Of a stretch of 31,967 nt of DNA, positions 16,375 to 24,080 are shown one piece after another (the stretch's first letter is position 1; every line of letters begins with the position of its first letter). The notes below the pieces were generated by a model. It saw only the letters and a list, made by a program, of their open reading frames with translations, ran no database searches and was not told where the DNA came from. The stretch is from JBCBST01 sp039819115. GTDB taxonomy: Bacteria > Bacteroidota > Rhodothermia > Balneolales > Balneolaceae. The stretch is from assembly GCA_039819115.1 (NCBI GenBank), contig JBCBST010000026.1:1-31967 (forward strand). The letters run 5' to 3'. The translations under genes were made by a program, and so were the position numbers.

Positions 16375-16702
16375 CTTCACACTCGACGATGCGACCGTAA
16401 CTCTTCTTCAGGAGCTATCCGAACGGTATTACAATGGAAACAAATCGTATACCGTAAGAGCGGCACTCGAGAGCCTGGCATCACACTCCGGACATGACGG
16501 TTGGATTATTGCTGGTTATTCTCCGATGGCTCTTGTTTCTGATGTGAATTGTCATGCATGCGGTTCGTCCCATGCTGAGGGTGAAATTATGTATCGGCCT
16601 GTTTTTGAGCGGGGTAAAAGCCCCGATGCACTTCCCTCTATTCCGGGTGAACCGTGGCTGGATTGCCCAAAATGTGTTGAGAGTGTAACAAAAAACTATT
16701 GA
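16361..16702 (+). CDS. Ribbon-helix-helix protein with two CxxC pairs (putative metalloregulator)
   Basis: A 113-residue protein starting at GTG inside the end of the MerC gene. Residues 1-42 look like a ribbon-helix-helix DNA-binding domain: a strand KRLNFTLDD, helix ATVTLLQELSERYY, a short turn NGNK, then helix SYTVRAALESLASH. The C-terminal part carries C64-H-A-C67 plus H71, and C102-P-K-C105, a spacing that suits a zinc-ribbon-like metal site. The upstream frame extension from 16304 lacks these features. Overlap with a MerC gene and a palindrome upstream of both suggest a metal-responsive autoregulator. That role is inferred, and no named family was recognised for the full architecture. 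Confidence 0.75.
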   Translation: MKRLNFTLDDATVTLLQELSERYYNGNKSYTVRAALESLASHSGHDGWIIAGYSPMALVSDVNCHACGSSHAEGEIMYRPVFERGKSPDALPSIPGEPWLDCPKCVESVTKNY

Positions 16703-16703
16703 C

Positions 16704-16721
16704 AATGGTCTTGAGACCGTT
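16704..16721. promoter_or_regulatory. Imperfect palindrome, candidate TetR operator
   Basis: Arms AATGGTCT and AGACCGTT (7 of 8 positions complementary) flank a TG centre. The site lies 32 bp before the GTG start of the TetR-family regulator, the usual place for a self-regulating operator. A perfect TTGACA (16699-16704) touches its left edge, but no good -10 box follows at 17 bp. Operator function is inferred. Confidence 0.45.
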
Positions 16722-16753
16722 CATTTTCTGCCGTATTAAAAGAGAACTACGGC

Positions 16754-17359
16754 GTGAAGAACGAAACAGAACGGCAAATACTGGAGGCGGCAAAGAAAGT
16801 ATTCATTGCAAAAGGCTTTGACGGGGCTCGTATGCAGGAAATTGCAGATGAGGCGAATATCAATAAAGCCATGCTTCACTATTATTTCAGAAGTAAAGAC
16901 CTGTTGTTCGAAACTATTCTGGTTACTGCTATGGAAGGTATCATGCCACTTTTGGTTGAAGCTTTGAGTGGCGATGGTACGGTGATGGAGAAGATCGAAC
17001 GTCTGGTTGATGCCTATATGGATAATATCATAGAACAGCCTCACATTCCTCTATTTTTGCTGCACGAATTGTCTCAGCGAAGGCTGAAGGTTGCTTCAAG
17101 TATGGTAGAGCGGATGAGGAAAGTCGAACAACCCAACCGCTTTATGCAACAGATATCTGATGAGGTTAATGCAGGAATGATCCGAACGTTCGACCCACGC
17201 CAGGTCATGATGAACATCATGGGATTGATCATCTTCCCTTTTGTCGGACGCCCCATTTTCAAAAATATATTTCAGCTCGGAGATCAGGAATATCGTGCAC
17301 TTATGATGGAGAGAAAGCAGGTCATTAAAGATTTTGTTCGATCTGCTTTGTCGCCGTGA
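16754..17359 (+). CDS. TetR/AcrR family transcriptional regulator
   Basis: A 201-residue TetR-family repressor. The N-terminal helix-turn-helix domain is canonical: ILEAAKKVFIAKGFDGARMQEIADEANINKAMLHYYFRSKDLLFE (cited here by positions, about residues 9-53), with recognition helix near KAMLHYYF. The C-terminal ligand-binding domain (about 60-201) is helical and ends KDFVRSALSP. The start is GTG at 16754; no ATG fits. It heads a seven-gene efflux operon and overlaps the outer-membrane-factor gene in a GTGA arrangement, so it probably represses the whole unit through the palindrome just upstream. This matches the E. coli CecR-ybhGFSR layout. Confidence 0.93.
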   Translation: MKNETERQILEAAKKVFIAKGFDGARMQEIADEANINKAMLHYYFRSKDLLFETILVTAMEGIMPLLVEALSGDGTVMEKIERLVDAYMDNIIEQPHIPLFLLHELSQRRLKVASSMVERMRKVEQPNRFMQQISDEVNAGMIRTFDPRQVMMNIMGLIIFPFVGRPIFKNIFQLGDQEYRALMMERKQVIKDFVRSALSP

Positions 17360-18687
17360 AATTTTTTTATAGATTACTAACCATTTGGTTAAACGTAATA
17401 GTTAATGCCTTGAGAACCCTTACCCTGATACTTTTTTCTCTTCCGCTGGTAATAAGTACCTGGTGTTTTGCACAGGTGCCTCAATTGAGTCTTACCGAGG
17501 CATATACCTCAGCACAGGCGCATTACCCCTTAGTAAATCAAGCCGAAATACTGGAGGAAATATCGGCTATAACCCTTTCTCAGATTAGAAGAAGCAGGCT
17601 CCCCGACATACAAGCGGTTGCTGAAGGAATCCTTCAGTCCGATAACGTTCAGATTGGAGGCATTCCCGGTGTTCCGTTAAACATAGAGGCTCCACTGGAA
17701 AGCTTCCGCGCTTACCTCGATGTTCAGGTCCTGGCATTTGATGGTGGGGTATCGGCTTCTCAGCGAAGGATAGAGCAGGCCCGGGAACGCGTGAATCAGG
17801 AAGCATTAAACGTGGACTTACGCACGTTGAAGGATCGTGTAAATGTGCTTTTTTTTACGATAACAGCCAATAAGAAGCAGGTCCAGATTATTGAAGCATC
17901 CATTGATAATCTGGACAAAACCCTGGAAAGTGTACAAGCACGCTTTGATCAGGGTGTGGTGCTGGAAAGTGAATTGAACAAGCTGAACGTCAGGAAGCTG
18001 GAACTGGAATCGGATTTAGATCAACTGGAAGGCGACATAAAGGCCCCTGTTTCTGTGCTCGCAAAACTAACCGGTCTTGAGGTAAGTCCCGAGACCAGAC
18101 TCATATTTCCTAAGGCCGATACAGGTGAGGACGCAATTCCGATAACCCGCCCGGAACAATCGTTTTTCGTTGCGCAACAAATGCTGTATCAATCTCAGAA
18201 GAGATTGGCCAGGGTCAGACGATTACCTACCATAGGTATATTTGGTCAGGGAGGGGTGGGTTATCCCAATCCTCTTAACTTCAACGAAATAGAAACGAGC
18301 TTATACGGATTGATCGGTGTACGGCTGAATTGGAAAATCCTGGATTGGGGAAAGAGCAGGCAGGACCGTCAGATTCTGAATCTGGAGATGCGAAACACTG
18401 AGTTGGATAAACTTACGTTTGAATTCAATGTGCTTTCCAGGCAGAAAGAGTTTAAGGAACGCATCAACGCTCTGGACAAAACCATAGCCAACAACGAAAA
18501 AATTGTTGCTCTCCAAACCCGGATTCTGAACCAGTCAGAAATTCAGCTTCAAAATGGAGTTTTAACCGCGAATGACTATGTACAACAGGTCAATGCTGAA
18601 TTGATTGCACGTCTCCGTCTGGAACTCCTGGTTCAACAGCGATTAAACCAAAACATTGAATATTTAACTCTATTTGGCCAATTGTAA
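17356..18687 (+). CDS. TolC family outer-membrane efflux protein
   Basis: A 443-residue TolC/OEP-family protein, the outer-membrane channel of a tripartite pump. Its helical hairpins carry the family's heptad-like sequence: LSLTEAYTSAQAHYPLVNQAE at the first helix, VQARFDQGVVLESELNKLNVRKLEL in the first repeat, and IQLQNGVLTANDYVQQVNAEL in the second. The frame starts at GTG, overlapping the TetR stop. This gives a long 40-residue signal region, and an internal TTG at 17410 would leave a more typical signal peptide (RTLTLILFSLPLVIS...CFAQ), so the exact start is uncertain. The membrane-fusion gene begins within its stop (TAATG). Confidence 0.92.
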   Translation: MKFFYRLLTIWLNVIVNALRTLTLILFSLPLVISTWCFAQVPQLSLTEAYTSAQAHYPLVNQAEILEEISAITLSQIRRSRLPDIQAVAEGILQSDNVQIGGIPGVPLNIEAPLESFRAYLDVQVLAFDGGVSASQRRIEQARERVNQEALNVDLRTLKDRVNVLFFTITANKKQVQIIEASIDNLDKTLESVQARFDQGVVLESELNKLNVRKLELESDLDQLEGDIKAPVSVLAKLTGLEVSPETRLIFPKADTGEDAIPITRPEQSFFVAQQMLYQSQKRLARVRRLPTIGIFGQGGVGYPNPLNFNEIETSLYGLIGVRLNWKILDWGKSRQDRQILNLEMRNTELDKLTFEFNVLSRQKEFKERINALDKTIANNEKIVALQTRILNQSEIQLQNGVLTANDYVQQVNAELIARLRLELLVQQRLNQNIEYLTLFGQL

Positions 18688-19592
18688 TGAAAAACTATCT
18701 ATATACGTTAGGAGCTTGTTTAGGCATGTTGGTTTGTACGAGTTGTACCAATGGGGAAAGCGCTGATGCCTATGGTAATTTTGAAGCCACTACGATAACG
18801 ATAAGCGCAGAAGGTACGGGGGTACTCACCGAGTTCAGATTGAATGAGGGTGAAATGGTAACTCAAAATGAACGTATTGCGCTCATAGATACAGCCCAGT
18901 TGTTTCTGGAGAAAAGATTGGTTGAGGCACAGTTATTGGCCCTCCAGGAGAAAATTAAAGATGCCTCGTCAGAAATTGAGGTGTTAGAGAAACAAAAAGA
19001 GAACCTGGAAAGAGAGCGGAACAGAACGCGGAATCTGGTTGATCAAAATGCAGCTACCCAAAAACAACTCGACGATTACAACGGAGAAATCGAGGTGGTA
19101 TCCCGGCAAATCGCCTCATTAACAGAGCAAACTCAGATAACAAACCGCGGGATTTTAGCAGAGAGCAGAGCTATGAAAGCTCAGATAGCAGTCATTAATC
19201 AGCGTATATCAGACCATATGGTCACTAACCCGGTTCCGGGTACCGTACTAACGGTATTTGTTGAAGCCAATGAATTTGTGAACCGGGGAATGCCTTTGTA
19301 TAAAGTAGCCGACCTTAGCACCATGATTCTTAAAGCATATACCTCGGCAAAGCTGTTGCAGGGTATGCAAATTGGTGAGGAAGTCAGGGTATTGATTGAT
19401 AAGAACGAAGAGGAATACATAGAGCTCCCGGGTCGAATCCGCTGGATTGCAGAAGAAGCCGAATTCACCCCGGAATCCATTCAAACCAAAGAAGCTCGTG
19501 TTGATCTGGTTTACGCGTTAGAGATTGAAGTACCAAATAACGGGACACTTAGAATTGGCATGCCCGGTGAGGTAATGTTCGACAACGAGTAA
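18687..19592 (+). CDS. HlyD-type membrane-fusion lipoprotein of an ABC exporter
   Basis: A 301-residue periplasmic adaptor that links the inner-membrane ABC pump to the TolC channel. It has a lipoprotein signal with lipobox CTSC (C20), a biotinyl-lipoyl-like strand region (EGTGVLTEFRLNEGEMV), and a long coiled-coil hairpin (about residues 75-160, rich in E, K and Q, for example EKIKDASSEIEVLEKQKENLE). A second lipoyl half follows (VTNPVPGTVLTVFVEANEFV), then a beta-barrel domain to the end. E. coli YbhG, its apparent counterpart, is also an HlyD-type adaptor. The ATG overlaps the TolC stop, and the first ATPase begins directly after its TAA. Confidence 0.92.
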   Translation: MKNYLYTLGACLGMLVCTSCTNGESADAYGNFEATTITISAEGTGVLTEFRLNEGEMVTQNERIALIDTAQLFLEKRLVEAQLLALQEKIKDASSEIEVLEKQKENLERERNRTRNLVDQNAATQKQLDDYNGEIEVVSRQIASLTEQTQITNRGILAESRAMKAQIAVINQRISDHMVTNPVPGTVLTVFVEANEFVNRGMPLYKVADLSTMILKAYTSAKLLQGMQIGEEVRVLIDKNEEEYIELPGRIRWIAEEAEFTPESIQTKEARVDLVYALEIEVPNNGTLRIGMPGEVMFDNE

Positions 19593-20513
19593 ATGCATCA
19601 AGCCAAAACAAATAGCGCCATTCTGGTAGATAAGGTATCAAAATCGTATGGGGATACCCTGGCCCTTAACCAGATTTCCTTAAACGTGGAACCTGGCGAG
19701 CTTTTTGGTTTGATTGGTCCGGATGGAGCCGGTAAAACCACATTGTTCCGCATACTGGTAACCCTTCTGCTACCTGATAATGGAGAAGCATGGGTGGATG
19801 GTGCCCATGTGGTTCACCAGTACCAGGATATCCGTAGGCAGGTTGGGTACATGCCAGGGCGATTCTCTCTGTACCAGGATTTGAGTGTACAGGAAAACCT
19901 CTCCTTTTTTGCGACCATTTTTGGCACTACGATCGAAGAGAATTATCACCTGATAAAAGATATCTATGTACAGCTTGAACCCTTTAAAAAGCGTCTGGCA
20001 GGGAATCTTTCAGGGGGGATGAAACAGAAATTAGCGCTGTGTTGTGCGTTAATACATAAACCAACCGTATTGTTCCTGGACGAACCCACCACTGGGGTTG
20101 ATGCCGTAAGCCGAAAAGAATTCTGGGTGATGCTCGATCAGCTTAAACAGAATGGTATTACCATTCTGGTGAGCACACCTTATATGGATGAAGCGGGTTT
20201 ATGTGACCGAATTGCACTTATGCAGGATGGCGAGTTGTTAACCGTAAACCGGCCCGAACAACTTATTGAAGACTACCAACATCCATTGTATGCGGTAAAA
20301 GCGGATAACTTTTACCGTCTCTTAGCCATACTGAGGGACAAAACCTACACCAAATCAGTACTTCCGTTTGGCGATAGCTTACATCTGACCACCAACAGGC
20401 AACTTTTGACGGATGAACTGGTGAACTCTCTTAAGGAAGAGATCGGAGAGGTACAGATTTCACAAATCAAAGCTACGGTTGAAGATGTATTTCTTGACCT
20501 GAGTTCGGGTTAA
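19593..20513 (+). CDS. ABC transporter ATP-binding protein (first, YbhF N-half-like)
   Basis: A 306-residue ABC ATPase that powers drug-type export with the two permeases downstream. Visible motifs are Walker A GPDGAGKTT (about 42-50), signature LSGGMKQ (139-145), and Walker B VLFLDEP (159-165). The switch position reads STPYMDEA with P196, where most ABC ATPases have histidine. A C-terminal extension of about 70 residues follows the ATPase core. It starts immediately after the adaptor gene stop with no gap. With the next gene it resembles a split version of the two-domain E. coli YbhF. Confidence 0.93.
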   Translation: MHQAKTNSAILVDKVSKSYGDTLALNQISLNVEPGELFGLIGPDGAGKTTLFRILVTLLLPDNGEAWVDGAHVVHQYQDIRRQVGYMPGRFSLYQDLSVQENLSFFATIFGTTIEENYHLIKDIYVQLEPFKKRLAGNLSGGMKQKLALCCALIHKPTVLFLDEPTTGVDAVSRKEFWVMLDQLKQNGITILVSTPYMDEAGLCDRIALMQDGELLTVNRPEQLIEDYQHPLYAVKADNFYRLLAILRDKTYTKSVLPFGDSLHLTTNRQLLTDELVNSLKEEIGEVQISQIKATVEDVFLDLSSG

Positions 20514-20529
20514 CGATATAGGTTCCGTT

Positions 20530-21258
20530 ATGCTTCAAAACCGAGTCATCAATGTTCAAAATCTCACTAAAAAGTTCGGTGTATTTACTGCCGTTGACTC
20601 CATCTCTTTTCATGTAGAGCAAGGAGAGATCTTTGGATTCCTGGGTGCTAATGGCGCTGGTAAAACGACCGCCATAAAAATGCTGAACGGGTTAAGTAAA
20701 CCCACCTCTGGTTCCGGTACCGTTGCTGGTTTTGATATTAATACCCAGTCTGAGCAGATCAAAAAGAGAATCGGCTATATGAGCCAAAAGTTTAGTTTGT
20801 ATGGAGATCTGACAGTAAAGGAGAACATTCGGTTCTATGCCGGTATTTACGGGCTAAGTCATCGTTTGATCAGACAACGAACCCAAAGCATACTGCAGGA
20901 GCTACACCTTCAGACAGTGAAGAATCAATTGGTGGATGCCCTCCCACTGGGTTGGAAACAGCGTCTTTCTTTTGCTATATCCATGATCCACGAACCAGAC
21001 ATTGTCTTTTTGGATGAACCGACCGGGGGTGTGGACCCAAAAGTGAGGCGACAGTTTTGGGAAACCATTTACGAGGTCTCCGAACAAGGGCGTACGATTT
21101 TTGTCACTACACATTATATGGACGAAGCTGAATACTGTGATCGGGTATCCATTATGGTGGCGGGTAAAATCGAGGCCCTGAATACCCCAGAAGCACTTAA
21201 GGAGGAGTTTTCGGCAATTTCTATGGACGATGTGTTTCTTAAACTGGCCAGAGAATGA
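20530..21258 (+). CDS. ABC transporter ATP-binding protein (second, YbhF C-half-like)
   Basis: A 242-residue ABC ATPase. Walker A GANGAGKT (39-46), Walker B IVFLDEP (158-164) and switch histidine H195 (FVTTHYMDEA) are intact. The signature is degenerate, LPLGWKQ (138-144) instead of LSGGxxQ; this form is known from the C-terminal half of YbhF-like ATPases. The ATG lies 16 bp after the stop of the first ATPase. Because the first ATPase has a good signature but lacks the switch histidine, the pair is expected to form a heterodimer with one canonical and one degenerate ATP site. Confidence 0.93.
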   Translation: MLQNRVINVQNLTKKFGVFTAVDSISFHVEQGEIFGFLGANGAGKTTAIKMLNGLSKPTSGSGTVAGFDINTQSEQIKKRIGYMSQKFSLYGDLTVKENIRFYAGIYGLSHRLIRQRTQSILQELHLQTVKNQLVDALPLGWKQRLSFAISMIHEPDIVFLDEPTGGVDPKVRRQFWETIYEVSEQGRTIFVTTHYMDEAEYCDRVSIMVAGKIEALNTPEALKEEFSAISMDDVFLKLARE

Positions 21259-21274
21259 ATGCAGGAACATCGGC

Positions 21275-22384
21275 ATGATCAACGTATTTAAAGCATTTGT
21301 CAGGAAAGAAGTCTATCACATCCTTCGTGATCGTAGAACCCTGTTCATTCTGTTTGGGGTACCCATTGCCCAGGTTATGATTTTTGGATATGCCATAACT
21401 AATGAGTTTAGGGACGCATCTATTCATGTGCTCGATCACGCGGGCGACCAGGCTTCCATGAAACTTGTGCAGCATCTTCAAAGCTCGGGTAACATACAGG
21501 TGGAGGGATTGATCCGCTCAGAATCATTGATTGAAGATGGGTTTAAAAGTGGGATAACAAAACTGGTATTGGTTATACCGGAAGATTTTTCAGAACAGTT
21601 GTATCGCGGATCTGATATGAATATCCAGCTTCTTGCGGATGGTTCAGACCCAAACAATGCAAGCACATTGGTTCAGTATATCACAGCCATGATTAATGAT
21701 TTCCGCAGGGAAGAGGCGGGATTTACGGCCGGTGCTTACCAAATTGGTGTTGAGACCCGGATGCTCTACAATCCCCAGCTTATATCGGCGTACAACTTCA
21801 TACCCGGTACCATTGCGTTTATCTTGTTGATGATATCTGCCATGATGACCTCGCTCACCATTGCCCGCGAGAAAGAATTAGGCACGATGGAAATCCTGTT
21901 GGTTTCCCCTCTGAATCCGTTTCTCATCATTCTCGGAAAAGTGACTCCTTACGCATTGTTATCGTTCATAAATGCCATTCTAGTTGTAGTGATCGGCTAC
22001 TTTGTGTTTGATGTTCCCGTACTTGGCGGAATGACCTTATTGCTTTCCACCTGTTTGTTGTATGTGGTTACTGCCCTCGCTTTAGGTACCTTAATTTCTA
22101 CTGTTTCCACGACCCAACAAGATGCAATGATGCGTTCGTTGATGGGGCTGATGATGCCTTCCATGCTGCTTTCCGGGTTCATTTTTCCCATTGCGAGTAT
22201 GCCGGAAGTTCTGCAGATCATCAGCCGTGTAGTGCCTGCTACCTATTTTATCCGCATCCTGAAAGGCGTAATGCTACGCGGAACAGGCTTTGGTTTTGTA
22301 GCTTTTGAGATTAGCATTCTGGCGCTGATGACTGCCTTGTTCCTGTTTGGTAGCTATCGAAATTTTAAAATCAGGCTGGAGTAA
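21275..22384 (+). CDS. ABC-2 type permease (YbhS-like)
   Basis: A 369-residue ABC-2 family permease. An N-terminal elbow helix (KAFVRKEVYHILRDRRTLFILFGVPIAQVMIFGY) is followed by a large extracytoplasmic domain (about residues 50-175). Five hydrophobic helices come next, with the family motif EKELGTMEILLVSPL (about 205-220) in the cytoplasmic loop. A frame extension to 21230 overlaps the ATPase gene; the ATG at 21275 is preferred because an AGGA lies 8 bp upstream, one of the few Shine-Dalgarno-like sites in the window. The second permease follows after 3 bp. Confidence 0.93.
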   Translation: MINVFKAFVRKEVYHILRDRRTLFILFGVPIAQVMIFGYAITNEFRDASIHVLDHAGDQASMKLVQHLQSSGNIQVEGLIRSESLIEDGFKSGITKLVLVIPEDFSEQLYRGSDMNIQLLADGSDPNNASTLVQYITAMINDFRREEAGFTAGAYQIGVETRMLYNPQLISAYNFIPGTIAFILLMISAMMTSLTIAREKELGTMEILLVSPLNPFLIILGKVTPYALLSFINAILVVVIGYFVFDVPVLGGMTLLLSTCLLYVVTALALGTLISTVSTTQQDAMMRSLMGLMMPSMLLSGFIFPIASMPEVLQIISRVVPATYFIRILKGVMLRGTGFGFVAFEISILALMTALFLFGSYRNFKIRLE

Positions 22385-22387
22385 ACC

Positions 22388-23503
22388 ATGCGTACCCTTT
22401 CATTTATCGTACAAAAGGAGTTCATCCAGATATTTCGGAACAAGCCCATACTGTTCATGATGACGGTGCTTCCCATCATCCAACTCATTGTGTTGGCAAG
22501 TGCAGCGTCGAACGAAGTAAAAGATGTTCGGGTGGTGATTGTGGATATGGATTACAGCGAAAGCTCACGCGATCTGGTAAGCAGAATTAACTATAACGAC
22601 CGGTTTATTATTGCGGCTTTTTCAAAGAGTAAAGCAGAGGCTGAAGGAATCATGCAACGCGATGAAACCGATCTTATACTGGAAATTCCTGCCGATTTTG
22701 AGCAGAAATTTATCCGAAAAGAACGTCCGGAGTTACAGATACTGGCCAATTCCATAAACGGGCAACAGGCAACACTTGGTACCGGATACCTGAGATCTGT
22801 TATTGGCATGTTTAACGCTGACCTTACAGAAGCTGTGATGCCCGGGGGATCCTACCGCTCAGGTTCAACTCGCATTTCGGTGCGTAATTGGTACAACCCT
22901 GAACTCAGCTATTCCGACTTCATGGTTCCCGGGATTTTAGCAGAACTGGCTGCATTACTAACGATTGTACTTACAGCTATGAACGTAGTTCGTGAACGCG
23001 AAATGGGTACCATCGAGCAAATCAATGTCACTCCTATAAAGAAGTGGGAATTGATTACCGGTAAGCTGATTCCTTTCCTTTGTGTTGGACTGGTGTTGCT
23101 TTCAGTAGGTTTGCTGGTGGGAAGGCTCGTTTTTCAGATTCAGTACCAGGGGAGTTTAATACTCATGTTCGGTTACGCCATTTTAAATCTTGTTGCCGTC
23201 CTTGGATTGGGATTACTGATCTCCAATTTTGCAGATACTCAGCAGCAAGCTATATTTGTGGCCTTCTTTTTTGTGTTGGTCTTCATTTTAATGTGCGGAT
23301 TATTTACGCCTATCGAGAGTATGCCTACATGGGCTCAGTACTTTACCATTCCCAACCCACTGGCCCACATCATTTCTGTATCCCGTAAAATACTCCTGAA
23401 AGGGAGCGGGCTTAGTGATATCAAAATGGAGATTATCTACACGTTTGGCCTCGCTGTTACGTTTAACAGCCTGGCTATTTATACCTATAAAAAACAGACG
23501 TAA
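22388..23503 (+). CDS. ABC-2 type permease (YbhR-like)
   Basis: A 371-residue ABC-2 permease paralogous to the preceding gene, with the same layout. An N-terminal helix (FIQIFRNKPILFMMTVLPIIQLIVLA) leads into a periplasmic domain (about 45-175), then five helices, with REREMGTIEQINVTPIKKWE as the coupling segment. It should heterodimerise with the first permease. It is the last gene of the TetR-to-permease operon. No T-rich terminator follows within 97 bp; only a short TTGTTG/CAACAA hairpin (23550-23564) is seen before the DUF2141 gene. Confidence 0.93.
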   Translation: MRTLSFIVQKEFIQIFRNKPILFMMTVLPIIQLIVLASAASNEVKDVRVVIVDMDYSESSRDLVSRINYNDRFIIAAFSKSKAEAEGIMQRDETDLILEIPADFEQKFIRKERPELQILANSINGQQATLGTGYLRSVIGMFNADLTEAVMPGGSYRSGSTRISVRNWYNPELSYSDFMVPGILAELAALLTIVLTAMNVVREREMGTIEQINVTPIKKWELITGKLIPFLCVGLVLLSVGLLVGRLVFQIQYQGSLILMFGYAILNLVAVLGLGLLISNFADTQQQAIFVAFFFVLVFILMCGLFTPIESMPTWAQYFTIPNPLAHIISVSRKILLKGSGLSDIKMEIIYTFGLAVTFNSLAIYTYKKQT

Positions 23504-23600
23504 AATCGTGTCTAATTGGCGAATTGAAGAACGCAAGTTATGTACACTGTTGTTGCGACAACAATAAGACTAATTCTACTCATCAAAACATCAAAAATCC

Positions 23601-24032
23601 ATGAAAACAATACTCCTCATAGTAAGCCTGTATGCAACCTCCGCGCTCCCTTTGAATGTGGATACCGGAAGTCTGACTATCGAGATTCCTGAAATTAAAA
23701 AGCAGGAAGGACCGATCACGATTGCCCTGTTCAGCAATGACGAAGGTTTCCCATCCGATCCATTAAAAGCAGATTTCAGCATCAAAATTGAAGATTATGG
23801 GACATCATTGACCCATACGTTCGAGAATGTGCCTTTTGGAAGTTATGCAGCCATGATCATGCAGGATCGAAATGATAACGGAAAAGTAGACCGACGTCGT
23901 ATTCCTCCCATTCCTAAAGAGCCCATTGGGATGAGCAATATGACGAAGATGGCAAGGCCCAAATTCGATAAATCCACCTTCGAATTCAAAGAAGACGGTA
24001 TGGTGCTTACGGTTCCTTTTATTAACCAGTAA
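23601..24032 (+). CDS. DUF2141 domain-containing secreted protein
   Basis: A 143-residue DUF2141 protein. The family is a secreted beta-sandwich of unknown function, common in Bacteroidota and marine bacteria. A signal peptide covers about residues 1-17 (MKTILLIVSLYATSALP). Conserved motifs are the SLTIEIPEIKKQEGPITIALFS strand pair (positions about 27-48), YAAMIMQDRNDNGKVDRR with the family's Asp/Asn-rich metal-like loop, and PKEPIGMSNM near residue 110. The gene is alone and converges on ispH across a strong bidirectional terminator. Confidence 0.9.
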   Translation: MKTILLIVSLYATSALPLNVDTGSLTIEIPEIKKQEGPITIALFSNDEGFPSDPLKADFSIKIEDYGTSLTHTFENVPFGSYAAMIMQDRNDNGKVDRRRIPPIPKEPIGMSNMTKMARPKFDKSTFEFKEDGMVLTVPFINQ

Positions 24033-24050
24033 CCGGTTATTTCCTGGTGG

Positions 24051-24080
24051 AAAAAAAGCCTCCAAAAAGAGGCTTTTTTA
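24051..24080. terminator. Bidirectional rho-independent terminator
   Basis: The stem AAAAAAGCCTC / GAGGCTTTTTT with a CAAAAA loop has A- and T-tracts on both sides, so it can end transcription from either strand. It lies between the convergent DUF2141 and ispH genes and overlaps the ispH stop codon (24078-24080). Confidence 0.9.

Noticed and set aside
15976..17359. A full mercury-resistance (mer) operon
   Set aside because: Only a MerC-type protein is present; no merA, merT, merP or MerR-family regulator was found, and the TetR gene belongs to the efflux operon.
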